The notes: generated by a model from the sequence alone, not told the origin. Shown: positions 1 to 9,102, counted from the first letter of the stretch. The stretch: 33,487 nt of DNA from Aureococcus anophagefferens (GCF_000186865.1 NW_008705563.1:398510-431996); one strand, 5' to 3'. A program made the numbers and translations.

Positions 1-240
1 GAAGCCCCGGAGCACGTCGGCGACCATGGGCTTCGCCACGGCGTCGTAGACGGCGGCCTGGGACGCCTCGACGCCGAGGGCCGCGTCGAAGGTGTAGTGG
101 CCCTCGTGCTCGCCGATGAACTCGGACGCGCCCGCGAGGTCGACGCGCATGCCGCCGGCGATCTTCACGACGCCCACGCCGCGCCGCGACTCGTCGGCCG
201 TCTCCGGCCGCACGCGGCACAGCACGCGCACGCGGTCCAT
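1..240 (-). CDS. Kinesin motor domain, N-terminal fragment (cut by window edge)
   Basis: The reverse strand from the ATG at 238-240 is open to the window edge (80 codons). It begins MDRVRVLCRVRPE, the first beta-strand of a kinesin motor, which families write as 'VRVxxRxRP'. Further on it has YTFDAALGVEASQAAVYDAV and then KPMVADVLRGF, the segment just before the P-loop in kinesin-1-like motors. The ATP-binding GxxxxGKT loop would lie outside the window. Kinesins are microtubule motors. The subfamily cannot be fixed from 80 residues, although the start right at the motor fits an N-terminal kinesin-1-like protein. No intron is visible in this piece. The region upstream (241 onward) is non-coding. 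Confidence 0.85.
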   Translation of the reverse strand, partial: MDRVRVLCRVRPETADESRRGVGVVKIAGGMRVDLAGASEFIGEHEGHYTFDAALGVEASQAAVYDAVAKPMVADVLRGF

Positions 241-698
241 GGCTGCGCCGGGATTACGTTCGCATGCTGCCCCGGCGGTCTGGTGTTCAAGTTACTTGGT
301 TGCTGTTCAGGTTGACCAAGTTATTGAGGGGATGCACGCCCGACTGCGTCCGTCCGGGGGGGGGGAGGCACGCCCGCGGAGGGAACCAGACCGAGCAGGC
401 GCGGGGCGGCAGCTCCTGAGTCACCTCATCAGACGACACTCAACGGACTCTCCGTGGGCCGGGGGAGGTTGAGAACGAGGGCACTCGCACGCAAACGAGC
501 AGGAACTCCGGGTGGACCAGCCCGATTCACCTCGAGGACCACGAATGGAGGCCGAGGGCGCACGCCGAAGAGGTCGCCCGCCGGCCAGCGGGCGGGAAGG
601 GAGCAAAAAGAAGCGTCGAGGTTGAAGAACCGCGGCCCGCGGCCGCGTCGATGTAGAAGAGGAAGACGCCGCTGAGGAAGAGGGAAATATGAACAAAA
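241..698. other. Intergenic: kinesin upstream region and retroelement 3' flank
   Basis: No convincing gene is seen here. Positions 241-340 are the kinesin promoter/5' UTR side and are less GC-rich. They hold a 7-bp inverted repeat, ACTTGGT (from 293) and ACCAAGT, and a G-run near 356-365. From about 500 to 698 the reverse strand is the downstream flank of the reverse transcriptase reading frame. It has no poly(A) tail or clear target duplication by eye. Confidence 0.5.
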
Positions 699-2938
699 TC
701 AGGTCGAGCGCCGCGGAGGAAGCGCCGTAATCTCGCTGGCGCGGGCGACGAAGAACTCGCCGAACGTAGACGCGAAGGCGCGAGCAAGATCGTCGCGCAG
801 CTCCGCGAGGCCGCTGCGCGGGAGCGGCGGGGCGCCCGACGCGGCCAGGAAGGCGGCGAAGCCGACGTCGGAGCACGACGAGAGCGCCGGCGCCCGAGCG
901 CCGCGCCACCAGCGCGCCGCCGCCTCGCGGCCCTGGCGGCCGTAGGCGTCGTTGACGCTCGCGAACCACGCGCGTCGGGGAGCATCCAGGTCGAGCCGTG
1001 CCATGCGCGACGCCGGACACTCGAGGCAGACGTGGGCCATGTCCGCGGCCGTCCCGCGGACGTAGAGCCCGCAGAGGTCGCAGTAGCCCGGCCGCTCGCG
1101 GCCCCGGGCCGCCCACCGGACGAGCCGCGTCTGCGGCGCGAGGCGGTGCGTCCCGCCCAAGTCTTTAAAGTTCTGATGGCGACGAGCGCGGTCTCCCGCC
1201 AGTTGCCCGCCGCGCGCTGCTCCAGGATCCAGGTCCGCCGCCACTCGCGGCTCGGACGGACGGCGCGAAAGAGCGCGAGGTCGCCGACGCCCGCGGCCTG
1301 CCGCTCCGCGTACTCGCGGACGGCGCGGCCGACCGCGGCCCGCCACCGGCCGCGGTCGTCGCCCGCGCTCGGCGGCTGGAGCCCGAGGGTCCGGCACGCG
1401 TCGCGCGCGGCCGCGACGCAGGAAAACGCGGCCGCCGCAGGCGCCGCCTGGACCGCGGCGTCGACGGCCCGCCGGAACGGGCAGCGCGCGGCCGCGGCCG
1501 CGTGGTCCAGCGCCGCCCGTGCCCGGAGCCGGAGAAGGCGCACGTCGGCGGTGACCTCGCCGAGCAGCGTCGCCATCGCGACGTGCGAGACCCCGGTCGA
1601 CGCGGCTCCGAGCGCGAAGCGGAACGCCTCGGTCTCGGCCTGGCGGACGGCGACGCCCGCCGCCACCGAGACCTTGCCCCAAGCCGCCGCCGACCACGCG
1701 ACGACGCTCCGCGCGTAGCTCACGTGCGCGACGAGCAGGTGCGCGCGCTTCATCGAGCCGACCGTCGCGAGCGCGCCCGTCGCCGACGCGACCTGGCGCC
1801 GCATCTCCGTGGCGGCCGCCTGAACGTGCTTGGACCACGAGCCGTCGTGCGCGAGCACCACGCCTAGGTAGCGGCCCTCCGTGCCAATCGGGATGCTGAC
1901 GGCCAGGTCCGGCGGCGCCGCCGGCGAGACGCGTCCGGTGAGCCGAAGCTCCTCGCGCGCCGGCGAGTGCACGAAGGAGAAGCGCCCGCCGTAGCCCCGC
2001 ACCTCGCCCGCCGCGCCGGGCCCGAGCACGAAGACGAACGTCTTCGGCTCGCCCGGGTACGGGACCCACCGGAAGCGCCAGCACCAGGCCCAGAGCTCCT
2101 CCGCGAGCGCCTGGAGCTCCTCGTACGACGGCGCGAGGAGCGCGACGTCGTCCATGAGGAGAAGGGCGCCGAGCCAGACGCCGCCGAGCGCGACGCCCCT
2201 GCCGGTCGCCTCGAGCGCCGCGAGCACGGGCGAGAACGCGACGGCAAAAAGGAAGGGGCTCAGCACGAAGCCCTCGGGCACGCCGGTCTCGCGCGCGACC
2301 GGGCTCGTGAACCCGCCGCCCGCGGTGCCGACGCGGACGGAGTTCTCGAAGAGCGCGACGAGGAGCCGAAGCGCGGCGCCGCCGAGGCCGAGCTCGCGGA
2401 GCCGACGCCAAAGTAAGAACCGACACGTCGACGGATACGCCTTGACGATGTCGACGGTCATCACCCACGTCGGCTCGCGGGCCGCGCGCCGCGCCGCGAG
2501 CACCTCGTTTAGCGTCGCGAGGTGCTCGACGACGGAGCCGCACGGGACCGCCTGCAGGGCTGGCACCGCGCCGACGGCGAGCGCCCACCGCCGGAGGCGC
2601 GCGAGGAGCACGCGCTCGAAGACCTTGCCGACCAGGGACGTCAGGACGATGCCGCGGAAGCACGAGGGGTCGAGCTCGTCGCCCTTCTTGAAGAGCCAGC
2701 GCACGTAGCCCGTGCGCCAGGACGCGGGGACGGCGCCCGTCCGCATGGCCACGTCGAAGACCGCGGCGAGCGCGAGCTCGAGAGGCAGGCCGCCGCACTT
2801 GAGCGCGGGCGGGCAGACGCCGTCCGCGGGCGACGGCGACGTCGCCGACGACGACGCCGCGATCGCCGCCGCGACCTCGGACCAGCGCACACAGGACGCG
2901 AGGTAGGCGCTCCAGTGAAGAGTAGACCCGAGGGGCAA
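699..2938 (-). pseudogene. Non-LTR-type reverse transcriptase, 5'-truncated, with a -1 frame change
   Basis: The first frame (2938 down to about 1163) carries a reverse transcriptase. It starts with an N-terminal block PASWRTGYVRWLFKKGD followed by CFRGIVLTS. Motif A is TVDIVKAYPST, motif B is GVPEGFVLSPFLFA, and motif C is LLMDDVALLA, with the catalytic Asp pair in place of the usual YADD/FADD. Coding sense then continues in the -1 frame (1163 down to 699), which holds a Cys-Cys-His-Cys cluster (CDLCGLY...AHVCLECP), as at the C-terminus of many non-LTR elements. Joined, the product would be about 746 residues. There is no endonuclease domain and no upstream in-frame ATG: stops lie at 3008-3010 and 2993-2995. 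A 5'-truncated LINE-like copy is therefore the simplest reading. The frame change coincides with a T-TTA-AAG heptamer, so programmed frameshifting is possible. Confidence 0.8.
1163..1169 (-). promoter_or_regulatory. Possible -1 ribosomal frameshift heptamer in the reverse transcriptase
   Basis: On the coding (reverse) strand the heptamer reads T TTA AAG in the phase of the first frame, which fits the X XXY YYZ pattern. Re-reading the last G gives GAC and enters exactly the frame that encodes the zinc-binding C-terminus. About 5-6 nt downstream a small hairpin GGCGG/CCGCC with a 6-nt loop is possible. An indel in the A or T run would look the same. Confidence 0.35.
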
Positions 2939-3265
2939 GGAGTACCGTCCGAGGGCGCAGCCCGAGGACGGTGCGACGCAGCCTCGAGCGGTCTACTCTG
3001 AGTGGAGTCACCCTTCCGCCTCCTGCATTCTGCTGGTCATGTTTTCTCTCTGCCGTCGCTCTGTGAGGCGTCGTCGAAGTAGGGGCCCATCGTCGACCCC
3101 CCTTATTTTAAATCTTAACTCTAGTTATTCGTGATATATATCCTTCCGGCGTTGTGTTAAACGCATACGTATGCGGGATCGAGTGGCTGTGAGAGCTCAG
3201 AAGCGCACTGACAGCCGGTTCCCAACCCACCCCGCATAGATCGGGTTGCTTGGTGCCATTGTTCG
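2939..3265. other. Intergenic between retroelement and ShK-repeat gene
   Basis: No gene is seen. The stretch about 3100-3165 is strikingly AT-rich for this window (TTATTTTAAATC, GTGATATATATCC) and probably contains the promoter of the downstream plus-strand gene. A perfect 14-bp palindrome, CGCATACGTATGCG, sits at 3162-3175, about 90 bp before the start codon at 3266. Confidence 0.5.
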
Positions 3266-4320
3266 ATGATCGGCAAGATGCGGCTGCCGCTGGCTGCCCT
3301 CCTCGTCGCGGCGGCGGCGGGGAACCAGGAGCGGACGAACCCCTCCGAGCCGGCGCACGTCAAGGCGGAAAAGGACGCGGCGTCCGCGAAGCTCCAGGCC
3401 CGCCAGTTGGTCGAGAGCATCTACGGGAACGACGGCTACGAGAGCATCTACGGGAACGACGGCTACGAGAGCATCTACGGGAACAACGGCTACGGCTGGA
3501 CGAACCCCTACGGCTGGACGGACATGCCGATCCCCGCGCCGTCGTCGGCGCCCGTCGCCGCGCCGACGACGCCGCGGGTCGCCTGCGAGGATTCGACGAG
3601 CTGGTTCTACAAAAAAAGCAAAAACACGTGCGCCGCCTACGTCTCCAAGAAGAGCAAGAACTGCAAGAAGGCCGACATCTTCAACCGGATCCTCGCCGAG
3701 GACGCCTGCCCCGCGACCTGCGGCACCTGCGACGCCGACGGCGCCGTCGAGGTCGACGACGCGGCCTGCGCGGACTCGACGAGCTGGCGCGGAACCGCGT
3801 GCGCCGACGCGCGGCGCGCGCCGGCGGCGACGCCCGGTCCTAGGTACTACAAAAAATCCAAGGACACGTGCGAGACGTACGTCACGAAGAAATCGAAGAA
3901 CTGCAAAAAGAAGGACGAGTTCAAGGTCCGCCGACGCTTCGCACTCGCGCGCGCCGGAAGCTCGTCCCCGTAGGTGAAAGCCGAGGACGCCTGTCCGGCG
4001 ACCTGCGGCGAGTGCGAACCCGAAGTCGACGACGCCTTCGTCTGCGAGGACAGCGCGACACCGGCGTCCCGAGACGTTCGCGTCCGCGTCCGACCGACCG
4101 CCGCCTCGCAGGCGCGTCGTGGTACTACAAGAAGGAGTCGAAGACGTGCGCGACCTTCGTCGCCAAGAAGAGCAAGAACTGCAAGAAGAAGGACGAGTTC
4201 AAGGTGGGACGCGGCGTCCGCGGCGAGTTTCTCGAGAGATGTCGACCGGGAGCGGGACGCTGACGCGCCTCGTAGGTGAAAGGCGAGGAGGCCTGCCTGG
4301 CCAGCTGCGACATGTGCTAG
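3266..4320 (+). CDS. Secreted protein with three ShK-like six-cysteine repeats (five exons)
   Basis: Proposed exons are 3266-3786, 3844-3925, 3974-4052, 4112-4203 and 4276-4320, giving 272 residues. The N-terminus MIGKMRLPLAALLVAAAAG is a signal peptide. Residues about 50-76 are three 9-residue repeats (ESIYGNDGY type), followed by a Pro/Ala linker. Three ShK-like modules follow, each with six Cys in the order C-x(n)-C-x(n)-C-x(n)-CxxxCxxC and ending CPATCGTC, CPATCGEC and CLASCDMC. Each has a Lys-rich YKKSK...KKSKNCKK core. Introns 2 (3926-3973) and 4 (4204-4275) are GT-AG and both follow DEFK. Introns 1 (3787-3843) and 3 (4053-4111) need GC-AG splicing to rebuild the CxDSxSWYYKK match with module 1. 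Intron 2 contains a stop, so splicing is required. ShKT domains are disulphide-rich extracellular modules. The ligand or role is unknown. Confidence 0.75.
3413..3493 (+). repeat. 27-bp coding tandem repeat, three copies
   Basis: Units lie at 3413-3439, 3440-3466 and 3467-3493. They are nearly identical; the third has one change, GAC to AAC. They encode ESIYGNDGY repeats in the mature N-terminal part of the ShK-repeat protein. Because the unit is a multiple of three, copy-number change would keep the frame. Confidence 0.9.
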
Positions 4321-4367
4321 CCCGCCGACCCCCGATTCCCCCGCGAAATTCAACAACCCCAGCCTTA

Positions 4368-5859
4368 CTAGCGCGCGCACTGGGGCAGGGAGCCGTTCTT
4401 CGCCCGGGCGAGGAGGTCCTTGACCTCGGGCCCGCCGTGCCTCGCCGCGGAGAGGAGCTGGAGCTGGAAGGCGCCGCGGACCGTGTCGTAGAGGTCGATG
4501 TCGAGGGCGTGGTCTCGCCGGATGGCGTCGACGTCGTCGGCCGTGAGGCTCAGGCTCGCGGGCGGCGAGGGCGGCGGCGGCGGCGGGACGCACGGCGCGA
4601 GGGGCCACGCGCCCGCGTCCGCGCCGCGCGCGGCGAGGCGCCAGAGCACGAGCGTCTCCGGGAGGCGCTCGAGGAGGCCGACGGCGAAGAAGAGGCGGTG
4701 CATCTCGCCCTTGAGGTAGGCGAGGTTGCCCCGGAGGACGGCCTCGGATTTGGCGTCGGAGAACGCGCACTCGACGAGCCGCCGCTCCTCGGCCGCGTAG
4801 TCGAGGTGGCAGCCGGCGTCCGCCCGCGGCGCCGCGAGCGCGCCGAGGTCCGGGGCGTCGATGGCCGCGGCCTCGGCGCGCATGGACTCGTGGAACGCCG
4901 CGAGGCTCGCGCACGGCGACCGCCGGGGCCGGCACGTCTGCGTGTCGTTGCCGAGGAAGCGCAGCGCGTAGTTCGCCGTCTTCTTCGAGAAGGCGCGCAG
5001 GCCGTCGCGGGCGCTCGCGTGGAGCGGGTGGCCCGCGAAGCGGTCGCCGCGGTACGTCGCGTAGTCGCTGAGCAGGCGCGCGACGGGGTCGCGGAGCAGG
5101 AGCGTGTAGGCCGTCGGCGTGCTCCGCAGCTCGGGCTCGCGGTGGAGGCCCCAGGCGAGCTCGCCCGACGTGACGAGCGTCGCCGTCTCGGCCTCGCTCG
5201 CGGCCATCGCGAGCTCCTTTCGCGTGTTCGGTTCTCCGAGCGCGACGTAGACGTTGCGCCGCTTCCGCGCGCCGTGGCGGGCCGCGGCGGCGATCTGGGC
5301 CGCGCCGCCCAGCGCGGCGACGCTGCCCACGGCCCGTTTGTCGCCCCGGGGCGCGTCCGCGCGCGCCGCGGACCGGTCGACGCACTCGGACGGCAGCGCG
5401 GCTTGGCGGAGCGCGGGCGCCAAAAAGTCGAGCTGGAGCCGCTGGAGCGTCGACACGCCCCCGCGCCAGAGGGCGACCATGACCTGGAGCGCGAGGCAGC
5501 GGCGCTCGCGCCGCGGTGGCGTCGGCTTGCGCGCGGTCGAGTTCGCGGCGAGGTCGAAGAAGTAGTTTGCGAAGACGTTGCGGTCGCCGTCGAGGTAGCG
5601 CCGCAGGGCCCGGTCGCCGCCGAGCGCCGCGCCGAGCGGGGGGGCGCTCGCCGGCTCGGGGCACGTGTCCGCGTCCGCCGCGAGGCACCTGCGCGGCGGT
5701 GCGGCGTGACGCGGCGCGGAAAATGGGGCAGCCCCGGCGCGGGAACGACGGAGGGCGGCCGCGGACGCCGCGCGCGCGCCGCGGTGCGATCGCGACGAGG
5801 ACGCAGAGCAGGCCCAGCGGCGCCCGGCGAGGCCGCCGCGGGGGGCCGCCGACGACCAT
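4368..5859 (-). CDS. Sulfotransferase-like type II membrane enzyme (two exons)
   Basis: The main exon (5688-4368) encodes a sulfotransferase-type fold. The block AYTLLLRDPVARLLSDYATY matches the 3'-phosphate (PAPS) binding motif 'LRDPxxRxxSxY'. Sequence before it, ALQVMVALWRGGVSTLQRLQ, sits where the 5'-phosphosulphate loop is expected, but the classical KxGxT is not clear. The frame is open upstream of the first ATG of this exon (5480) as far as a good acceptor, CGCAG, at 5689-5691. I therefore add a first exon 5859-5780 encoding a signal anchor (MVVGG... then APLGLLCVLVAIAP). Joining in frame requires a GC donor at 5778-5779 and gives 466 residues. Golgi sulfation of glycans is the likely role by family. 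Intron placement is less certain than the enzyme class. Confidence 0.6.
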
Positions 5860-5937
5860 CACCTGTTGCGGCGACCGCCCACCCTGTGAGAGGCAGCGGA
5901 CTGGGGGAGATTTATGGGGCTGCATCGGGTCGTGGTT

Positions 5938-6014
5938 GAAGTGAAGACGTCGATGAAGCGGCATTTTGCGATGGCTTCCGCCGTGCAGCAGTAGTCGTAG
6001 GTCGACGTCACTTC
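5938..6014. promoter_or_regulatory. Inverted repeat in the divergent promoter of sulfotransferase and flavoprotein
   Basis: GAAGTGAAGACGTCGA (5938-5953) faces TCGACGTCACTTC (6002-6014). The arms match except for a 2-3 nt difference in the middle and are separated by 48 bp. The core is ACGTC, as in bZIP/CRE-type sites. It lies in the 182-bp space between the two divergent start codons. Confidence 0.3.
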
Positions 6015-6041
6015 GTAAAGCCGCGCGACCGCATCGATGAC

Positions 6042-7334
6042 ATGCTGCCGCTCCGCGCACTCATGATCGTATCGACAGCGTCCGCCGTTCGCGTCGTCGT
6101 CGTCGGCGGCGGCGCGTCGGGCTACTTCGCGGCCATCAGCGCGGCGCGCAGCGGCGGCGCGGGCGTCGTGCTGCTCGAGGGCACGCGCAAGCCGCTCAAG
6201 AAGGTGCTCGCCTCCGGCGGCGGGCGCTGCAACGTCATGCACGACCCGGCGCTGCCCGTGCCGGACTTCGTCGAGCGCTACCCGCGCGGGAGCCGCGAGC
6301 TCCGCGGGCCCTACACCAAGGTCTTCGGCCCCGAGGACGCGAAAGCCTGGTTCGAGGCCGAGGGCGTCGCCCTCAAGACGGAGGCCGACGGCCGCGTCTT
6401 TCCGGTGACCGACGACGCGCGGACCGTCGCCGACGCGCTGACGCGGGCCGCCGACGCCGCGGGCGTCGACGTTCGCGCGGGCGACGCCGTCACGGCCATC
6501 GACGCGCTGGGCGACGGCGGCTTCGCCGTGTCCGCGGGCGGCGAGACCCTGGCCTGCGACGCCGTCGTCCTCGCGACGGGCTCGTCGCCGTCGGGCTACG
6601 AGCTCGCGGCGTCGCTCGGCCACGAGCCCAAACGGCCCTACCCGTCGCTCTTCTCGTTCCGCGTCCCGCGCAGCCCGCTCGACGGCCTCGCGGGGCTCAG
6701 CCTCGCCGACGCGGCGCTCGACCTCGCCGCCGCGGGCAAGAAGAAGCATCGCAAGTCGCCGCAGCGCGGCCCGCTCCTCGTCACGCACCGCGGCGTCTCC
6801 GGCCCCGCGGCTTTGAAGCTCTCGGCGTTTTTAGCGAGGGAGCTCAAGGACGCCGGCTACCGGGGCGAGCTGCGCCTCGACGCGCTGCCGTCGTCGTCCC
6901 CCGGCGCCGTCCGCGACGCCGTGCTGTCCTACCGCCGGACGAACCCGAAGAAGGCCGCGCGGACGCGCGGGCCCTTTTCGGAGATCCCGCGGCGGCTCTG
7001 GGCGCGCTACTGCGACCACGCGGCGTTCCCGGACGACGCGAACTGGGCCGACGTCTCGGAGAAGAAGGCCGAGGCCCTCGCGGCGGCGCTCAAGGCGCTG
7101 CCCCTGGCCTTCGACGGCAAGGACACGAACAAGGACGAGTTCGTCACCGCGGGCGGCGTCTGTTTGAAGGAGGTCGACATGCGGACGTTCGAGTCCAAGA
7201 AGGTGCCGGGCCTCCACGTCACGGGCGAGCTCCTCGACGTCGACGGCGTCACGGGCGGCTTCAACTTCATGAACTGCTGGTGCTCGGGCTACGCCGCGGG
7301 CGCGTCCGCCGCGGCCCGCGCGGGCGGCGCGTAG
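6042..7334 (+). CDS. BaiN/RdsA (HI0933/YhiN)-family NAD(P)/FAD-dependent oxidoreductase
   Basis: A single-exon gene of 430 residues. The dinucleotide-binding motif VRVVVVGGGASGYFAAISA lies at residues 16-34 (GxGxxG with bound FAD). The family signature GGGRCNVMH is near residue 65, and an ATGSSPSGYELA segment follows. The C-terminal FAD-contact block TAGGVCLKEVDMRTFESK continues into GLHVTGELLDVDGVTGGFN and then AxxSGYAAG, which is diagnostic for the HI0933 family. These are flavoproteins of poorly defined substrate; bacterial BaiN acts on unsaturated steroid/bile acid intermediates. A short hydrophobic N-terminus might be a targeting peptide, and the second Met at 6063-6065 is an alternative start. 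The stop codon lies 8 bp from the stop of the convergent neighbour. Confidence 0.9.
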   Translation: MLPLRALMIVSTASAVRVVVVGGGASGYFAAISAARSGGAGVVLLEGTRKPLKKVLASGGGRCNVMHDPALPVPDFVERYPRGSRELRGPYTKVFGPEDAKAWFEAEGVALKTEADGRVFPVTDDARTVADALTRAADAAGVDVRAGDAVTAIDALGDGGFAVSAGGETLACDAVVLATGSSPSGYELAASLGHEPKRPYPSLFSFRVPRSPLDGLAGLSLADAALDLAAAGKKKHRKSPQRGPLLVTHRGVSGPAALKLSAFLARELKDAGYRGELRLDALPSSSPGAVRDAVLSYRRTNPKKAARTRGPFSEIPRRLWARYCDHAAFPDDANWADVSEKKAEALAAALKALPLAFDGKDTNKDEFVTAGGVCLKEVDMRTFESKKVPGLHVTGELLDVDGVTGGFNFMNCWCSGYAAGASAAARAGGA

Positions 7335-7342
7335 ACTGCCAC

Positions 7343-8788
7343 TTACGGGGCGAGCGTCGCGGAGAGGAGCGCGTGGTCGCTGGGCCATTTTGCTGTCGGC
7401 AGGGTCGTGCTCGCGTCGACGGCGGGGTGCGCGACGGCGTCGGCGACGCCCGTCGTCGCGACGAGCTTGTCCTTTGCAGCCGTGACAGTGATGTGGCACT
7501 TCCGGTCGTCGTAGCACTGGCCGTTGAGCCGCGACCGCCGCTTGCTCGTCGTCGGGATCTGGGGCGACGCCTTGAGGCCCCGGGCGTCGAGGCAGGCCTC
7601 GAAGTGGGCGTCGAGCGCGGCCTTGCCGACGTTCGTGTCCAGGAGGAAGGCCGCGGGCTCGCCGGGCCGCGCGTGCGCGTCGCGGACCGCGGCGAGGTAC
7701 GACGCCAGCAGCTCCACGGCCGGCGCCGTCTTGGGCTCCTTGGCGTGGACGACGGCGAAGAGGACGCCGCCGAGGCGGTTCACGAAGGTGCGCTTCGCCG
7801 TCGTCGCGAGGCCGTCGCGCGTCTTCGCGTCGAAGTCGCCGCCGTCCAGCACCGTCGCGGCGACGTCGCCGCAGCCGTCGGCGACGAGCTCGGGCGCCGC
7901 GCCGCCGAAGCCCCGGTAGGCCAGGACGCAGGACGACGCCTCCGCGCGCGCGAGCGCGAGGCCCGCGGCCGCGAAGGCCCGCTCGAACGCGGCGCACCGC
8001 GCGGTCTCGCGCGCGGGGAACTCCTGGAAGCCCACGGCCGCGCGCGGTCCTAAACCCGCGACGGCGTCGGCGAAGATGCCCGCGTGGCGGTCGACGAGGC
8101 GCGGGTTCAGGTACGACTCCTCGCAGGTCCGCCGGTACGCCGCCGCGTCCGACGCGGCCACCGCGCCGCAGAGCAGGTCCCAGACCAGCAGGCTCGGCGC
8201 CTCCGCGTAGGTGCCCCCCTCGACGCAGCAGCGCAAAAGCACGCGCCACCAGGGCGGCGCGGCGCCGTCCTTGGCGCCGTCGCAGGCCGCGGCCGCGGCG
8301 GCCGCCGCGGACTCGTCGCACACGATCTCCCAGACCATCGGCGCGGCGCCGTCCGACGACTGCGTCGCCGCGCCGACGGCGAAGCGGCGCATGGCGAAGA
8401 CCAGCGGGTTGAAGCGGTGCTCGAAGCGCTTGTTGTCGAGGGCGAGGGCCACCTCGTCCATCTTCGCGAGCACGGCGCCGCCGTCGCCCTCGAGCGCGGC
8501 GATCGCCGCGGCGGCGCCGCCGCCCAGCGCGCCCGCGAGGTCGCCGAGGCCGTGGGCCTCGCGGAGGTCGCGCCACGTGAGCGTCGCCAGGACCTGCTCG
8601 AAGCGGTCGCAGACGGCGCAGAAGTCGCCGTCGTCGAGGGCGAGGAACTCGAAGGGGTTGTAGGCGTCGCCGAGCAAGTTGAGCGTGCCCAGGGCCACGT
8701 CCCCCGACGCGCACTCGGTCATCTCGGGCTCGACGCTCTCGGGCTGCGCCGCGTCCACGGCCGCGGCAACGCCCCAGCAGCAGCGCAT
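7343..8788 (-). CDS. Endonuclease/exonuclease/phosphatase (EEP)-fold protein
   Basis: The reading frame has the sequence landmarks of the EEP (DNase I-like) superfamily in order: TLNLLGDAYNPFEF near the N-terminus (metal-site Asn), AAVGFQEFP (catalytic-type Glu), FLLDTNVG (the DxN pair) and KWPSDHALLSATLAP at the C-terminus (SDH motif). It is about 481 residues from Met at 8788. The same frame is open to an ATG at 8878, but the extra 30 codons have an AT-rich, promoter-like composition, so I prefer 8788. Members cleave phosphodiester or phosphate bonds in nucleic acids, phosphoinositides or sphingomyelin. The subfamily, and therefore the substrate, is not recognisable here. The Ala-rich middle region has no known domain. 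Confidence 0.7.
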   Translation of the reverse strand: MRCCWGVAAAVDAAQPESVEPEMTECASGDVALGTLNLLGDAYNPFEFLALDDGDFCAVCDRFEQVLATLTWRDLREAHGLGDLAGALGGGAAAAIAALEGDGGAVLAKMDEVALALDNKRFEHRFNPLVFAMRRFAVGAATQSSDGAAPMVWEIVCDESAAAAAAAACDGAKDGAAPPWWRVLLRCCVEGGTYAEAPSLLVWDLLCGAVAASDAAAYRRTCEESYLNPRLVDRHAGIFADAVAGLGPRAAVGFQEFPARETARCAAFERAFAAAGLALARAEASSCVLAYRGFGGAAPELVADGCGDVAATVLDGGDFDAKTRDGLATTAKRTFVNRLGGVLFAVVHAKEPKTAPAVELLASYLAAVRDAHARPGEPAAFLLDTNVGKAALDAHFEACLDARGLKASPQIPTTSKRRSRLNGQCYDDRKCHITVTAAKDKLVATTGVADAVAHPAVDASTTLPTAKWPSDHALLSATLAP

Positions 8789-9102
8789 CAAGGCGACGAC
8801 GGGCGCACCATCGTGCCGCAAATTCACGTTATGTTCCCGTTCGGGGTTGCCGTCAACATAGCTATGGTGCAGCACCATAGGCTCAACAAACTCACGAAGA
8901 AGTGATCTCGAGCCGTGGTCGAGGCTGCGGCGGCGTCAGCGCCACTCGAGAGCGCGTCGCAACGCGCAGGGGTCGGTGCGCGTCGCGTCTAGCGTCGCGT
9001 GCAGCGGCAGCGGTCGATTCGTGCGCGTCTGGCGTGGTAGCGGTTCGCGCCAGCAAGCGCGCTGCATTCAGCGTCCGCCTCGCGCCGCGGCACCGCTGCG
9101 CG
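8789..9102. other. Divergent intergenic region with a 19-bp perfect palindrome
   Basis: No gene is supported. The left part (8815-8900) is AT-richer and holds the palindrome CTATGGTGC-A-GCACCATAG at 8862-8880, about 75 bp upstream of the EEP start. The right part (8900-9102) is GC-rich probable 5' UTR of the DUF3253 gene. Confidence 0.5.
8862..8880. promoter_or_regulatory. 19-bp perfect palindrome in a divergent promoter
   Basis: CTATGGTGC, a central A, then GCACCATAG. The arms are nine bases each with no mismatch. It could be a dimeric transcription-factor site for either divergent gene, or a hairpin in an upstream leader. Confidence 0.4.

Noticed and set aside
3847..6060. A 737-codon open frame on the minus strand across the ShK gene and sulfotransferase
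   Set aside because: Apart from the short signal-anchor exon used above, it is Arg/Pro/Ala-rich shadow coding caused by high GC. It runs antisense to the ShK exons and lacks any motif.
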